Shown here one piece after another: positions 34,729-42,929 of a stretch of DNA of 64,000 nt. The notes beneath the pieces were generated by a model. It worked only from the letters and a program-made list of their open reading frames with translations. It was not told where the DNA came from and made no database searches. Positions within the stretch are counted from its first letter, which is position 1. Every line of letters starts with the position of its first letter. A program made the translations under genes and the position numbers. The stretch comes from Verrucomicrobiota bacterium (GTDB lineage: Bacteria; Verrucomicrobiota; Verrucomicrobiia; Opitutales; Opitutaceae): assembly GCA_016235555.1 (NCBI GenBank), contig JACRKC010000088.1, forward strand, positions 116,234 through 180,233, given 5' to 3'.

Positions 34729-35624
34729 ACCGCGGTGGTGCTAACCGAACTTTTCACTCCACGCTTTAGTTCATCCAAGGTGAATGTGCCGCCGCCGGGT
34801 TTGGCGTGGGCGATGCGATGGCAGTTGGGACAGAGGGGCGTGAGGTGCTGGATCGCTTCTTCGAAGGTCAGGGCCCGGCCGTCTGCCGGGTATTCACCGA
34901 TGCCGAGACCGTGGTGGATTTCGACGATGGGGCCAGTGAGTGCAAAGCTGGGAGGCGGTGCCCAGTCGCAGACAGCGCAGTGGAGGCGTCCGTCGATTGA
35001 CCGCTTGGCGAAGTGAGCTCGGGCGAGTTCTCGGAGGCGCTGGCAGCGTTCGCGGATTTGAGCGGTGATTTCGACCTTGGCTCCCTCGGCGAAGCTGCCA
35101 GCGGCGGCGATTTCGACAGGTGTGAAGGTTTCGGCTGGAGGAGGCCACGGGCCGCGTTGGAGCCTGCAATTGCCGTCATCGTCATACGCGGCGACGTGCC
35201 ACGGTTCGGGGTCGAGCGTGCGGCGCTCGACGTGGGAGCGCGATTCATCGTCGGCATCGCTGCGGCGTGAACCATCCACGACGATTACACGAATCGGCAG
35301 GCGTCTATTTCGGGATAACTGGATCGCGTGGTCCATGCCAGCGGCGCGTTTCCGCTGACTGGCGTTCCAGTGCCGACGTGAAGCCGCGATCTCACGATAA
35401 TTGAGGCATTGAAAGGTGACGCCACCTTCATGCTTCATCTCTGCGAACCAGAGGCAGACGACCGCCCGGTCCACGCCCTCGAAGGACCAGTTGTAGCAAT
35501 ATTTTGGATTGGAAGCAGGCACCGTGGGCCGCGCGTAGTTCGCCCAGTCGCTCGTATCCACGCCCGCTTGTGACACGAGGTCGTAAACCAGAAATTTCGT
35601 CTGGGGTTTTAGTTCTGCGAGCAT
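34725..35624 (-). CDS. HNH endonuclease
   Basis: Protein of 299 residues. The C-terminal HNH nuclease has a CAVC zinc pair near 218, EIHHGLGIGEYP with the catalytic His, and LTPLCPNCHRIAHAK, so all motif residues are present. The N-terminal 180 residues are a separate domain (YDLVSQAGVDTSDW, GVDRAVVCLWFAEMKHEGG) that I do not recognise by name; it may recognise the target. It starts six bases after the WGR-like gene ends and overlaps the GNAT-PIN gene. Pairing of an AAA ATPase with an HNH nuclease recalls Septu-type defence, but the additional partners here do not fit that system. Confidence 0.85.
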   Translation of the reverse strand: MLAELKPQTKFLVYDLVSQAGVDTSDWANYARPTVPASNPKYCYNWSFEGVDRAVVCLWFAEMKHEGGVTFQCLNYREIAASRRHWNASQRKRAAGMDHAIQLSRNRRLPIRVIVVDGSRRSDADDESRSHVERRTLDPEPWHVAAYDDDGNCRLQRGPWPPPAETFTPVEIAAAGSFAEGAKVEITAQIRERCQRLRELARAHFAKRSIDGRLHCAVCDWAPPPSFALTGPIVEIHHGLGIGEYPADGRALTFEEAIQHLTPLCPNCHRIAHAKPGGGTFTLDELKRGVKSSVSTTAV

Positions 35625-35630
35625 CGGCGT

Positions 35631-35903
35631 CTACTTTCGCCGGCGGCGCGGCTTGATTTCATACCCCTTGCGCAGCTTCTCGCGGACTTTCCGGTCGTAG
35701 AAGCTCTTGGCCTCCGTGACCGTTGCGAAGCTTGGCCAGCGTTTGCTTGCGAGCGATCTGCTCAAAACGATTCGCCGCCCGATTATCTTGATCGGTCCCC
35801 AGCGGGTCTCAACCACGCGGCCCGTGCGTTGAATCTTCCATACCTTCCAGCTTAAACCGTTCTGGTTTTCGGGGTTTCGTCCGGTAAAAAATAGCGTCTT
35901 CAT
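35631..35903 (-). CDS. Small WGR-like domain protein
   Basis: Basic protein of 90 residues. WKVWKIQRTGRVVETRWGPI has the W...G...RWG pattern of the WGR domain, which binds nucleic-acid ends in polymerases and ligases; a lysine/arginine-rich tail (KPRRRRK) follows. The helix SFYDRKVREKLRKGYE matches the usual WGR end. It lies between, and overlaps by ATGA, the ATPase gene (35900-35903). A DNA-end sensor in this operon would be consistent, as inference. Confidence 0.7.
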   Translation of the reverse strand: MKTLFFTGRNPENQNGLSWKVWKIQRTGRVVETRWGPIKIIGRRIVLSRSLASKRWPSFATVTEAKSFYDRKVREKLRKGYEIKPRRRRK

Positions 35904-37504
35904 GGAGTGCGGTGCTTAATGATCGCAAGCAGCATTTCTCGTAGGAGAACCGGGCCGGCCTGCCGCGTCACGATAGCCTCGCGGATGGCTTGTTCGAGTT
36001 CGTTGACGGCGAATATCGCGTCTTCGATTTCGGCGCGGTAGCGGTCCACGCTGTGCGAGTGGCTGAGCGGATTCATGACCCAACTGAGTGCGTGGGCGAT
36101 CCGTTCCTTTAGCGCCGTTGGCACGACTGGCTTTTTGTTGGGAGTGGGTTGCCACCAGCGCAATTTTCCATGTCCGTCGGTCGCGCGACCAACAGGTGGA
36201 ACATCCTCCCATGTCGCGCCCGAAACTGCGGCCCAGAAGTCTTTGGCCGACATTTTTCGGGGATCAGGATGATATTTTACCGCGAGACCAAGTTCGCAAC
36301 AGGCCCACTTCAACACTTCCTCGAACTTCGTTCGGACGTGGACGGCGGCAGCTTTGACATGACCTTGCGCGAGGAAATCGATGGCCCAGCCGAGGTGATC
36401 TTGATCCTGTCGGAGGAGCGGCTGCTCGTAGTCGCCGACTTGCTGCGTGAAAAGTTCGTGGTGAATCCAGCCGTTGTTGAGCTGCTGCCGGGCGATTTCA
36501 TACCACGCTCGGTCGTGGGTCAGTAACAAGACCTGCCACGATGAAAAACGCTCCCGCAAAATCCTCAACAGCGGCAGGCGGTGTGCCATGTCGAGGCTGA
36601 GCAAGACATCGTCGAGCACGAGAATACTTGGCGAGCTGATCTGGCGCGCGGGAACGGTCTTCGACAAACCGGACAAATATAGGCTAAGCCCGATTGCAGT
36701 GAGGCGTGCTTCATTGAGGACATCAGACGGAGTCTTGAGGGACTGCCCGTCACGGTGCTGCATGCGTAACTCAACGATACCCAGCGAGAGTTTGTTGTGC
36801 CGATGACTTGGCTCATAACTCACTCCGCGCTTCCAAGTGAGCGTCAGTTTCGTCCAAGGTGCAAAGTCTTCGAGAAATACGTTCGCCTGTTTCTCGATGT
36901 CGGGAAGGAATGCTTCAAGCGCCTGATTGAACGCCTTGATGTCCGACCAGAGTCGTTCCAAGACGTGCTTGGTTCCGGCGCTCCTGGTGGGGCGCTTCTC
37001 TTCGGCCGTGGTCTTGATTCGATTCCATGCTGTGCCGAAACCTCCTCTGAGGATGGGGCTTTCGCAGCCGCCGATCAGCTCCTCAACGAGAACCTTGAAG
37101 ACTTCCACATGATCGCTCCAGGTGGGGACTTCGCTGGCACGCCAGACGGCACGGTAGTCAAACCAACCGCGCGCACTGGCCATGTTGCTGAAATGGGGAT
37201 GCACCGTCCCTCGCCCTGTCGGGTCCCACATAAGCGTAGGAACACTTGAGTCCGTGAACCTCACGGCAACGGCTCGGTTCTCGCTTGGTGCTGAGTAGCG
37301 ATATCGATGGTCGTCGAACTTCGGGGCGTCCTTCCCTACCGACAGAAGATCGCGGACCGCCTTGCCGAGCGAAGATTTGCCGCTGCCGTTTTCGCCGTAG
37401 AGGACGAGGCTCTTGCCCTTCAAAGGGATATCGACCGGATGCGGAAAAGCACGGTAACCGCAGATGCGGATGGATTCGAGTCGAAGGGGTGACGGCGTGG
37501 ACAT
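35900..37504 (-). CDS. AAA-family (SMC/RecF-like) ATPase
   Basis: ABC-type ATPase of 534 residues. Walker A GENGSGKSS is at 37-45, and a signature-like LNEARLTAIGLSLYLSG is near 263-279. Walker B (ILVLDDVLLSLD) is at about 295-306, and a switch His follows in LLTHDRAW near 330. The C-terminal region (about 365-534) has a HEPN-like pattern (KAAAVHVRTKFEEVLKWACC) and an NPLSHSHSVDRYRAEIEDAI segment common in defence ATPases. The coiled-coil arm between the motifs is short. First gene of the five-gene operon, hence the probable motor or sensor. Start at the ATG at 37504 because the RecF-type N-terminus follows within 10 residues. Confidence 0.88.
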   Translation of the reverse strand: MSTPSPLRLESIRICGYRAFPHPVDIPLKGKSLVLYGENGSGKSSLGKAVRDLLSVGKDAPKFDDHRYRYSAPSENRAVAVRFTDSSVPTLMWDPTGRGTVHPHFSNMASARGWFDYRAVWRASEVPTWSDHVEVFKVLVEELIGGCESPILRGGFGTAWNRIKTTAEEKRPTRSAGTKHVLERLWSDIKAFNQALEAFLPDIEKQANVFLEDFAPWTKLTLTWKRGVSYEPSHRHNKLSLGIVELRMQHRDGQSLKTPSDVLNEARLTAIGLSLYLSGLSKTVPARQISSPSILVLDDVLLSLDMAHRLPLLRILRERFSSWQVLLLTHDRAWYEIARQQLNNGWIHHELFTQQVGDYEQPLLRQDQDHLGWAIDFLAQGHVKAAAVHVRTKFEEVLKWACCELGLAVKYHPDPRKMSAKDFWAAVSGATWEDVPPVGRATDGHGKLRWWQPTPNKKPVVPTALKERIAHALSWVMNPLSHSHSVDRYRAEIEDAIFAVNELEQAIREAIVTRQAGPVLLREMLLAIIKHRTP

Positions 37505-37679
37505 GGCGGCTACTCTCTGTCCTCGACGATTCTCACGGTTTGCCGGGGCGCGCGGCGCCTTGACACCGGGGGCGTATTGACAAATGGTGCCGGCGGGTAA
37601 GCGCAGGAAATGTAGAGGCCGCTCTTCGCGAGTGGCAGCCCGTCAGGGTGGGATCCTCGGTTCCTGGGACCCTGTAGTT

Positions 37680-38477
37680 TCATAAGCCCTCGAGGTTAAA
37701 AGCCTCGGGGGCTTTTGCTTTTACCGTGGCGAGGTCCTCGGGCCACACCTTGATCCCGTAGCCGACCGCCTCGCCCTTGTGGCGGTAGATCGACTTTTTC
37801 AGGTGCGGCAGATAGCCCGTCTCGGTTTCCCCGTATCGGTTCACTTTGAGGGCGAAGTGAAACCCCGAGGCGACTGCATCCGCGACCTGCAACCCGGCCA
37901 GCTTGGAATGCTCCACCGAACGAATCCGGGCCGGGTCGATCACGGTCGCGTCGAGCTGCACCTGCTGCGGGTTGGCCTCCGCCTGCTTGAGCAACAACCG
38001 CAGGTAGGTGCGAATGTCGTCGTAGGACATGTTGCTGCGGTTGGAAAAGATGACCTCGGTGAACCCGTCTCCCTCCCCCGCCTTGCGCTGATCGCGGCAC
38101 AACCACGAAACCCGTTCCAGCAGGAGCCGCGTGGCGTAGCGGTAGAGCAGGTATTTGGTGTTCTGAAATTTTTCCGGCTCGGCGATCAGCGGCTTGTAAA
38201 CCAGCACGCTCACCGTGCGGACGGGCAGTTCGCCCACGCGCCGGATGTAGGGCACGCGCTGCTCGTGTTTCAAATCCACGAAATGCAGCGGTGTCTTCGG
38301 CTCCTTCTGCAGGACCGTGCGGACGTCCTTCAGGCAGTTGACCATCTGGAGATCGTTGGTCTCGCGGATGACCGCTGCTGACAGGACGAACCAGCGGGAA
38401 CTGCCGCTCCCGTCGGCATTGAAAACAAAACCCTCGTCACCGGATTCGTCCACGTAGGCGATGAAGGAAGGTTTCAT
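37680..38477 (-). CDS. DUF3800 domain protein
   Basis: Protein of 265 residues of the DUF3800 family, which has an RNase H-like fold. Motif IAYVDESGDEG near the start, FVLSAAVIRETND at about 30, and SKLAGLQVADAVASG near 195 carry the family's conserved Asp/Glu residues. Members occur next to restriction and defence operons, but no reaction is established. It follows the methylase gene (21-base gap) on the same strand and so probably belongs to the restriction-like operon. An inverted repeat (GCCCCCGAGG...CCTCGAGGGC) overlaps its stop codon. Confidence 0.85.
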   Translation of the reverse strand: MKPSFIAYVDESGDEGFVFNADGSGSSRWFVLSAAVIRETNDLQMVNCLKDVRTVLQKEPKTPLHFVDLKHEQRVPYIRRVGELPVRTVSVLVYKPLIAEPEKFQNTKYLLYRYATRLLLERVSWLCRDQRKAGEGDGFTEVIFSNRSNMSYDDIRTYLRLLLKQAEANPQQVQLDATVIDPARIRSVEHSKLAGLQVADAVASGFHFALKVNRYGETETGYLPHLKKSIYRHKGEAVGYGIKVWPEDLATVKAKAPEAFNLEGL

Positions 38478-38498
38478 GACGGTAGGTTGACGCTGCGA

Positions 38499-41400
38499 CT
38501 ATTCCTTCCCCTCGATGATCCGCACGGTTTCGAGATTGCCGAGGGAGAACAGCGCGGCGCGGAGGGGGTGCTCGATGTCGTAGACCTCCTCGAATTTCTT
38601 CCGGAGGGTGGAAAGGCGGTCCTTTTCGGCGAGCTTCGAGACGTCTGGAAGGTTGGCAGTGGCGACCAGGTCGAAGAGCCGGAGGCCGGCGGCGTGCAGC
38701 TCCTCCCGGAAATATAGCTCATACACCAGCCCGTTCAGGATCTGCTCCCAATACGCCAGCATCAACGGGTCCCGCGTGGATTGGTCGGTGGAGGCAGCAA
38801 CCGAAAACTCGTTCAAGAAGAGAATCACATTCACCAAACAGGCGATTGGCTCAGATCCGGTCCGCACGACGCCATCAGGCAGTGGCAGGCTAGCGAGTTC
38901 ATCCCGCTGAACGTGCAAAGTAGGAAACGAAGTTTCGTAGTAAAACTTGAGCGAGCTGGAGTTGAGCAAGCCGAGCAAGGTCTTGAGAACGAGAACATTT
39001 TTGCTGGCGTCCGAAACTACGAGAACGTCTTTCACAAAGAAACTCTCGCCATCAAACGTCGCCATCAATCCGTCACCGGTGTCGCGAACGAGAATTTTTG
39101 GCTGCTCAAATCGATCGGACGTTCCGGGCCGCGCTGTCTGCCGATGGGCTATCATTCGATCAGGAACATACCAGACATACTCTCCTGCAAATCGCACGTT
39201 GTAGCGGCCAACATTCTCGCCCCGCAGCAACCGCTTGTGGTTCCGAGTTGCCGCGCTCGTCGAAAGAAATTTGTCATCGTCGCCAGTCTTGAGGCCAAAT
39301 TGGATCTCGAACCTCTCACCTAGACGAACTCCTGCCCGCTCCATCTGAGCCTTTATGGCGTCGACGCGTGGGTTAGAAGAGAGATCAAAGATTCCTTTGT
39401 ATTTTTCGGCGAAGACGCGCTGCGGTATCGAGGTAAGTGTCGGACGCATCAACTCCTGGACGCGCGAAAATACCGCCGAACGGATACTATGGCTTGTCTT
39501 CGGGCCTTCGTCGCGCGCTGCGATAAGAATACAGGTTTTGACGGCAGCCGACTGAAATACGTCTTCTGAGAAGTCGATGATTATCTCGATTGCAGTCTTT
39601 CCGATCAGGAAGCGTCGCAATTTTTCAAAACTGTCGAGCCGCAAGAATCCGTTGGAAACAATGAATGCGAGGCGCCCGCCCGGCTTCATGAGGTTAATGC
39701 CCTTTTCAATAAAGCAGGAGTATAGGTCTGCTTTCTTTTCGAAAACTTCAGAGTGAGCCCAGAGCTTTTCCTTGTATTCTGCCGGGAGCTTGTGCGGTCG
39801 CACGTAAGGCGGGTTGCCGATGACGACATCGAAACCGCTCTCGATTTCGCGAGGGCCGCTGGCTGTCAGTTCTGTCTGGCCGCCGGCTTCATTGATAAGG
39901 GCGAGATTGCCGAGGAGCGTTGCCGGAGACCTGCCTTCGATTCGCACCTTGCCGACGGGGAGGCCGAACATCCACTCGGAGTCGAAGAAGGGGGCGAAGG
40001 CGTTTTGGTCGTAGGGATCCCAGGCGGCGAGTTTGCGGGCGGAGTCGCGGGGGATGGCGTGCTCGCGTTCGAGGAGGGCGGCGATCTCCGAGCGCTTGGC
40101 GGCGTCGGCGTTGCGCCACTTGCGCTTGGCGGCAGGACTGCGGGCGTTGAAATGCTCGTGGCGGATGCCAGCCAGCTCGGCGCGGAGGCGGTCGATCTCC
40201 CCTGAGAAGAGATCGCTCTCGGCCTTCTCGATGGGAATGAGCGTGTCGGCGGCGACGAGGCGGGTTTCGAGGTTGGGCAGCGGACGGACGCCGAGGTTGG
40301 CCGCCGTGAGCTCCACCTTTTGATCGACCACCAGCGAAATGAAGAAGCGGAGTTTCGCGATCTGGGTGGCGATGGGCTGGATGTCCACGCCGTAGATGGA
40401 GTTTTCGATGAGGTAGAGTTTCCTCGCGAAATCGAGGGCGTGGTAGCGAGTGTCGAAGGATTTTTCGATGTCGGCGATGCGGGCGTCGCAGGAGGCGAGT
40501 TCCTCCTTGCCGGTGTTGGACGATTCGAGGAGCTGGCGGTAGCGGCGAGCCTCGGCGAGGCGGTCGCGTTTCCAAGATTCGTTGTTGGGGTCGAGTTTTT
40601 GGAGGAGGTCCACGAGGCGGTGGAGCGCGCCCATCGGGAAGGCGCCCGAGCCGCAGGCGGGGTCGAGGATTTTGACTTTGCCGATGGCGGCGATGAGGGC
40701 GTCGCGGGTGTCGGGCTTGATGTCGCGGAGCGTGGCCTTGTTGGAGAAGAGGTCGTCAAGGGCCGCCTTGCAGCGCGGCACCTGGGTGGCGAGGTAGGAC
40801 TTGAGGGCCTCGTCCACCATGTAGCTGACGATCTCGCGCGGCGTGTAGAAGGCGCCGAGGGCCTTGCGGGCGGTGGTGCGGGTGTCGTCGTTGTAGGAGG
40901 CGAGGAGGTTTTCGAAGACCTTGCCGAGGAGCTCGGGGTCGAGGGCGATTTCCTCCTCCAGCGGAGTGTTCTCCTCGATGGTGAATTTGTAACGGGAGAG
41001 GATTTCAATCAGGCCTCGAACCTTCGCCTTCTTGGAGCGGGCGGTGCGCTTGTCCTCCTCGCCGTAATCCTTTGAAAGATTTTCCTCACGCAGCGGGCCG
41101 AAGAAGAGGTCGTTGGGGAGGTGGCAGGCAAGCTTCGGGTTGTCGGAGAAGCCATCGAGGATGAAGTTTTCCTTTTTTCTGCCGGACTTGTCGTCGAGGC
41201 AGTCGAAGAGGCCGCCGTTGAGAAACGGGACGCGGGCGGCGAGCTTAAGCCAGTCGGCCGGCGCTCGGAAATCGGCCTCGTAGCGCCAGAGGTTGGTGAC
41301 GCCGAAGTTGGGGTCGTAGCGCTCGCCCTCTTTTTTCTTTTCGCGGAAGCCGCGCTGATCGGCCGGCATGTTGAGGGTGCCGAAGAAAAGATTCTGGAGG

Positions 41401-42398
41401 ACGGCGTGGTAGTAGGTGGGTGCGGTGTCGGGCTTCTTCGGGTCGCGGGAGGAAGTGAAATCCTTCAGCAGGGTCTTGAGGCGGTGCTCGCGGAAAAGAT
41501 CGGTGGGGATGAGGCGTTTCTCGACGAGGAACCAACTGAAGATGACACGAGTGAGCAGGCGGATGAGGAAGAGCGATTTTTCCTGCTCCGTATCGCAATG
41601 CTGCGGGAGGCGGATGGCGCCGTCGGCCACCTGGTGATGCGCCCAGAAATACCAATCGGCGATCTCGCGGTAGAAATCGTTAGAGAGGGCGTAAGAGCCG
41701 AGGCGCTTCTGCCAGGCGGCGTGAAGGGCGACGAAGTTGGCGACCGTGAAATCGGCGACGAGCTGCGGCAGCGCAAAGTCGTGAAGAATCTCGACGTGGG
41801 CGCGGATGGGATCGGCGAAGGCGATGTCCTTGATGAGCGTGACTTTTTCGAGGACGTCCTTGGTCGCATCGCGCTTTGAGAGGCGCCGGTGGATGATGCC
41901 GAGGGAGACCGTGTCGCCATGCTTGAAGACGAGCAGCACCGGCATGTCGAAGAGGCGGTTGATGGCGCGGGTGGCGCCGGCCAGCTCGGTGCGGGTGTAG
42001 TGCTGTCCCCTGCGCTCACCTTCTCGGGCAGCGGCGGGGCGCAGGTCGACGGCGAGGAAAAGGAAACTGTTGATCTGGGCGTCGTCGAACTGGCCCTTGC
42101 TGTCGAAGGCGAGCTCGCCGGTGCCGTGCGTGGCGGACTTGACCTCGGCGTCGGTGAGCTGGAAGAGAAACTCAACGGACTGCCAGTCGGCGAGAAGGGC
42201 GCGCTCGGGGTTGAGGGTATTGGCGCGGTCGAAGGTGCCGAGGAAGCCGGCGACATCGGGCGAGCGGAGCTGCATGCGGCGCTGGCTCTCGTAGCCGAGC
42301 GCCGCGAAGAGGCCGACGGAAGCATCGAACAACGGCCTGCTGCCAAACGCGGTCAGGGCGGCTTCGATCTGCTTCAAAAGGTCGGGGTTGGCTGGCAT
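38499..42398 (-). CDS. Eco57I-type adenine-specific DNA methylase (restriction-modification)
   Basis: Very large protein of 1299 residues. The S-adenosylmethionine motif DPACGSGAFPMGALH is at about 577-591 and the catalytic NPPYVRPHKL at about 861-870. A long N-terminal part (1-540) includes SVGLFAALGYESQRRMQLRS and LEKVFENLLASYND, which precedes methyltransferase cores in this class. The C-terminal part resembles a target-recognition domain (LPLPDGVVRTG, AYWEQILNGLVYELYF). Eco57I-like proteins can be both methylase and nuclease, or pair with a separate helicase-nuclease. No PD-(D/E)XK motif can be assigned confidently. Start at 42398, 31 bases after the small upstream gene. Confidence 0.88.
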   Translation of the reverse strand: MPANPDLLKQIEAALTAFGSRPLFDASVGLFAALGYESQRRMQLRSPDVAGFLGTFDRANTLNPERALLADWQSVEFLFQLTDAEVKSATHGTGELAFDSKGQFDDAQINSFLFLAVDLRPAAAREGERRGQHYTRTELAGATRAINRLFDMPVLLVFKHGDTVSLGIIHRRLSKRDATKDVLEKVTLIKDIAFADPIRAHVEILHDFALPQLVADFTVANFVALHAAWQKRLGSYALSNDFYREIADWYFWAHHQVADGAIRLPQHCDTEQEKSLFLIRLLTRVIFSWFLVEKRLIPTDLFREHRLKTLLKDFTSSRDPKKPDTAPTYYHAVLQNLFFGTLNMPADQRGFREKKKEGERYDPNFGVTNLWRYEADFRAPADWLKLAARVPFLNGGLFDCLDDKSGRKKENFILDGFSDNPKLACHLPNDLFFGPLREENLSKDYGEEDKRTARSKKAKVRGLIEILSRYKFTIEENTPLEEEIALDPELLGKVFENLLASYNDDTRTTARKALGAFYTPREIVSYMVDEALKSYLATQVPRCKAALDDLFSNKATLRDIKPDTRDALIAAIGKVKILDPACGSGAFPMGALHRLVDLLQKLDPNNESWKRDRLAEARRYRQLLESSNTGKEELASCDARIADIEKSFDTRYHALDFARKLYLIENSIYGVDIQPIATQIAKLRFFISLVVDQKVELTAANLGVRPLPNLETRLVAADTLIPIEKAESDLFSGEIDRLRAELAGIRHEHFNARSPAAKRKWRNADAAKRSEIAALLEREHAIPRDSARKLAAWDPYDQNAFAPFFDSEWMFGLPVGKVRIEGRSPATLLGNLALINEAGGQTELTASGPREIESGFDVVIGNPPYVRPHKLPAEYKEKLWAHSEVFEKKADLYSCFIEKGINLMKPGGRLAFIVSNGFLRLDSFEKLRRFLIGKTAIEIIIDFSEDVFQSAAVKTCILIAARDEGPKTSHSIRSAVFSRVQELMRPTLTSIPQRVFAEKYKGIFDLSSNPRVDAIKAQMERAGVRLGERFEIQFGLKTGDDDKFLSTSAATRNHKRLLRGENVGRYNVRFAGEYVWYVPDRMIAHRQTARPGTSDRFEQPKILVRDTGDGLMATFDGESFFVKDVLVVSDASKNVLVLKTLLGLLNSSSLKFYYETSFPTLHVQRDELASLPLPDGVVRTGSEPIACLVNVILFLNEFSVAASTDQSTRDPLMLAYWEQILNGLVYELYFREELHAAGLRLFDLVATANLPDVSKLAEKDRLSTLRKKFEEVYDIEHPLRAALFSLGNLETVRIIEGKE

Positions 42399-42429
42399 CT
42401 TGGAAAGGAGTGGGGCGGGAAATTATGAA

Positions 42430-42921
42430 TCAGGTAGGCAGGCGGGCCAGCCACGCGGCACCGGTGGCGGTGCGGAGGTAGCGCTGGTGGGGGCTGGTAG
42501 GCTTGTCGGGGATGGTGCGCTCCAGCCAGCGGGCGGTGAGCAGCGGTTCGAGGTAGGTCTGGCGGAAGTGTTCGCGATTTTGCAGGCCCACCGCGTCTTG
42601 CAGGTGCTCGCGGGTGGCGGGCTCGGCGGCGGCGCGGAGCAGCTTGCCGACTTGCTCGGCAACTTGCGTGGTGACTTGCGTGGTGGGCTGGCCAAGCGCG
42701 AGGGCCAGTTCATCCAAGACGATTGATAGCAGGGGCTTATCTTGCGGGGTAGCTTGCGTGGTCGAGGAGGAAACGGGGATGTCCTCGAACAGGAAGACTT
42801 CGAAAAACTGCGACAACAGGGGATCGCCGTGCACGAAGTCCTTGAGCGCACGCCGCTCCGTCTGGAGTTCCTTTTGCACGGAACTCAGAAAGATGGTGGA
42901 CCGGTGGGTGGCAGCGGGCAT
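42430..42921 (-). CDS. Short DUF4062-like / winged-helix protein, apparent internal deletion
   Basis: Protein of 163 residues. The N-terminus THRSTIFLSSVQKELQTER, up to FFEVFLFEDIPVSS, matches the start of DUF4062-type proteins, normally followed by an ATP-binding RecG-like middle of several hundred residues. Here it goes almost directly into the C-terminal winged-helix part (TTQVTTQVAEQVGKLLRAA, REHFRQTYLEPLLTARWLER, then TIPDKP and QRYL). The middle is absent but the frame is kept. The start at 42921 was chosen because the longer frame overlaps the helicase gene and is arginine/proline-rich. Spacing of 8 bases to the helicase and 31 to the methylase suggests cotranscription and a specificity or regulatory role. 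Confidence 0.7.
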   Translation of the reverse strand: MPAATHRSTIFLSSVQKELQTERRALKDFVHGDPLLSQFFEVFLFEDIPVSSSTTQATPQDKPLLSIVLDELALALGQPTTQVTTQVAEQVGKLLRAAAEPATREHLQDAVGLQNREHFRQTYLEPLLTARWLERTIPDKPTSPHQRYLRTATGAAWLARLPT

Positions 42922-42929
42922 CGGGGCGA

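Noticed and set aside
34725..37504. Plain Septu (ATPase plus HNH) system
   Set aside because: The ATPase and HNH pair fits loosely. However, a WGR-like gene lies between them and two more genes are translationally coupled, so a two-gene Septu assignment leaves most of the operon unexplained.
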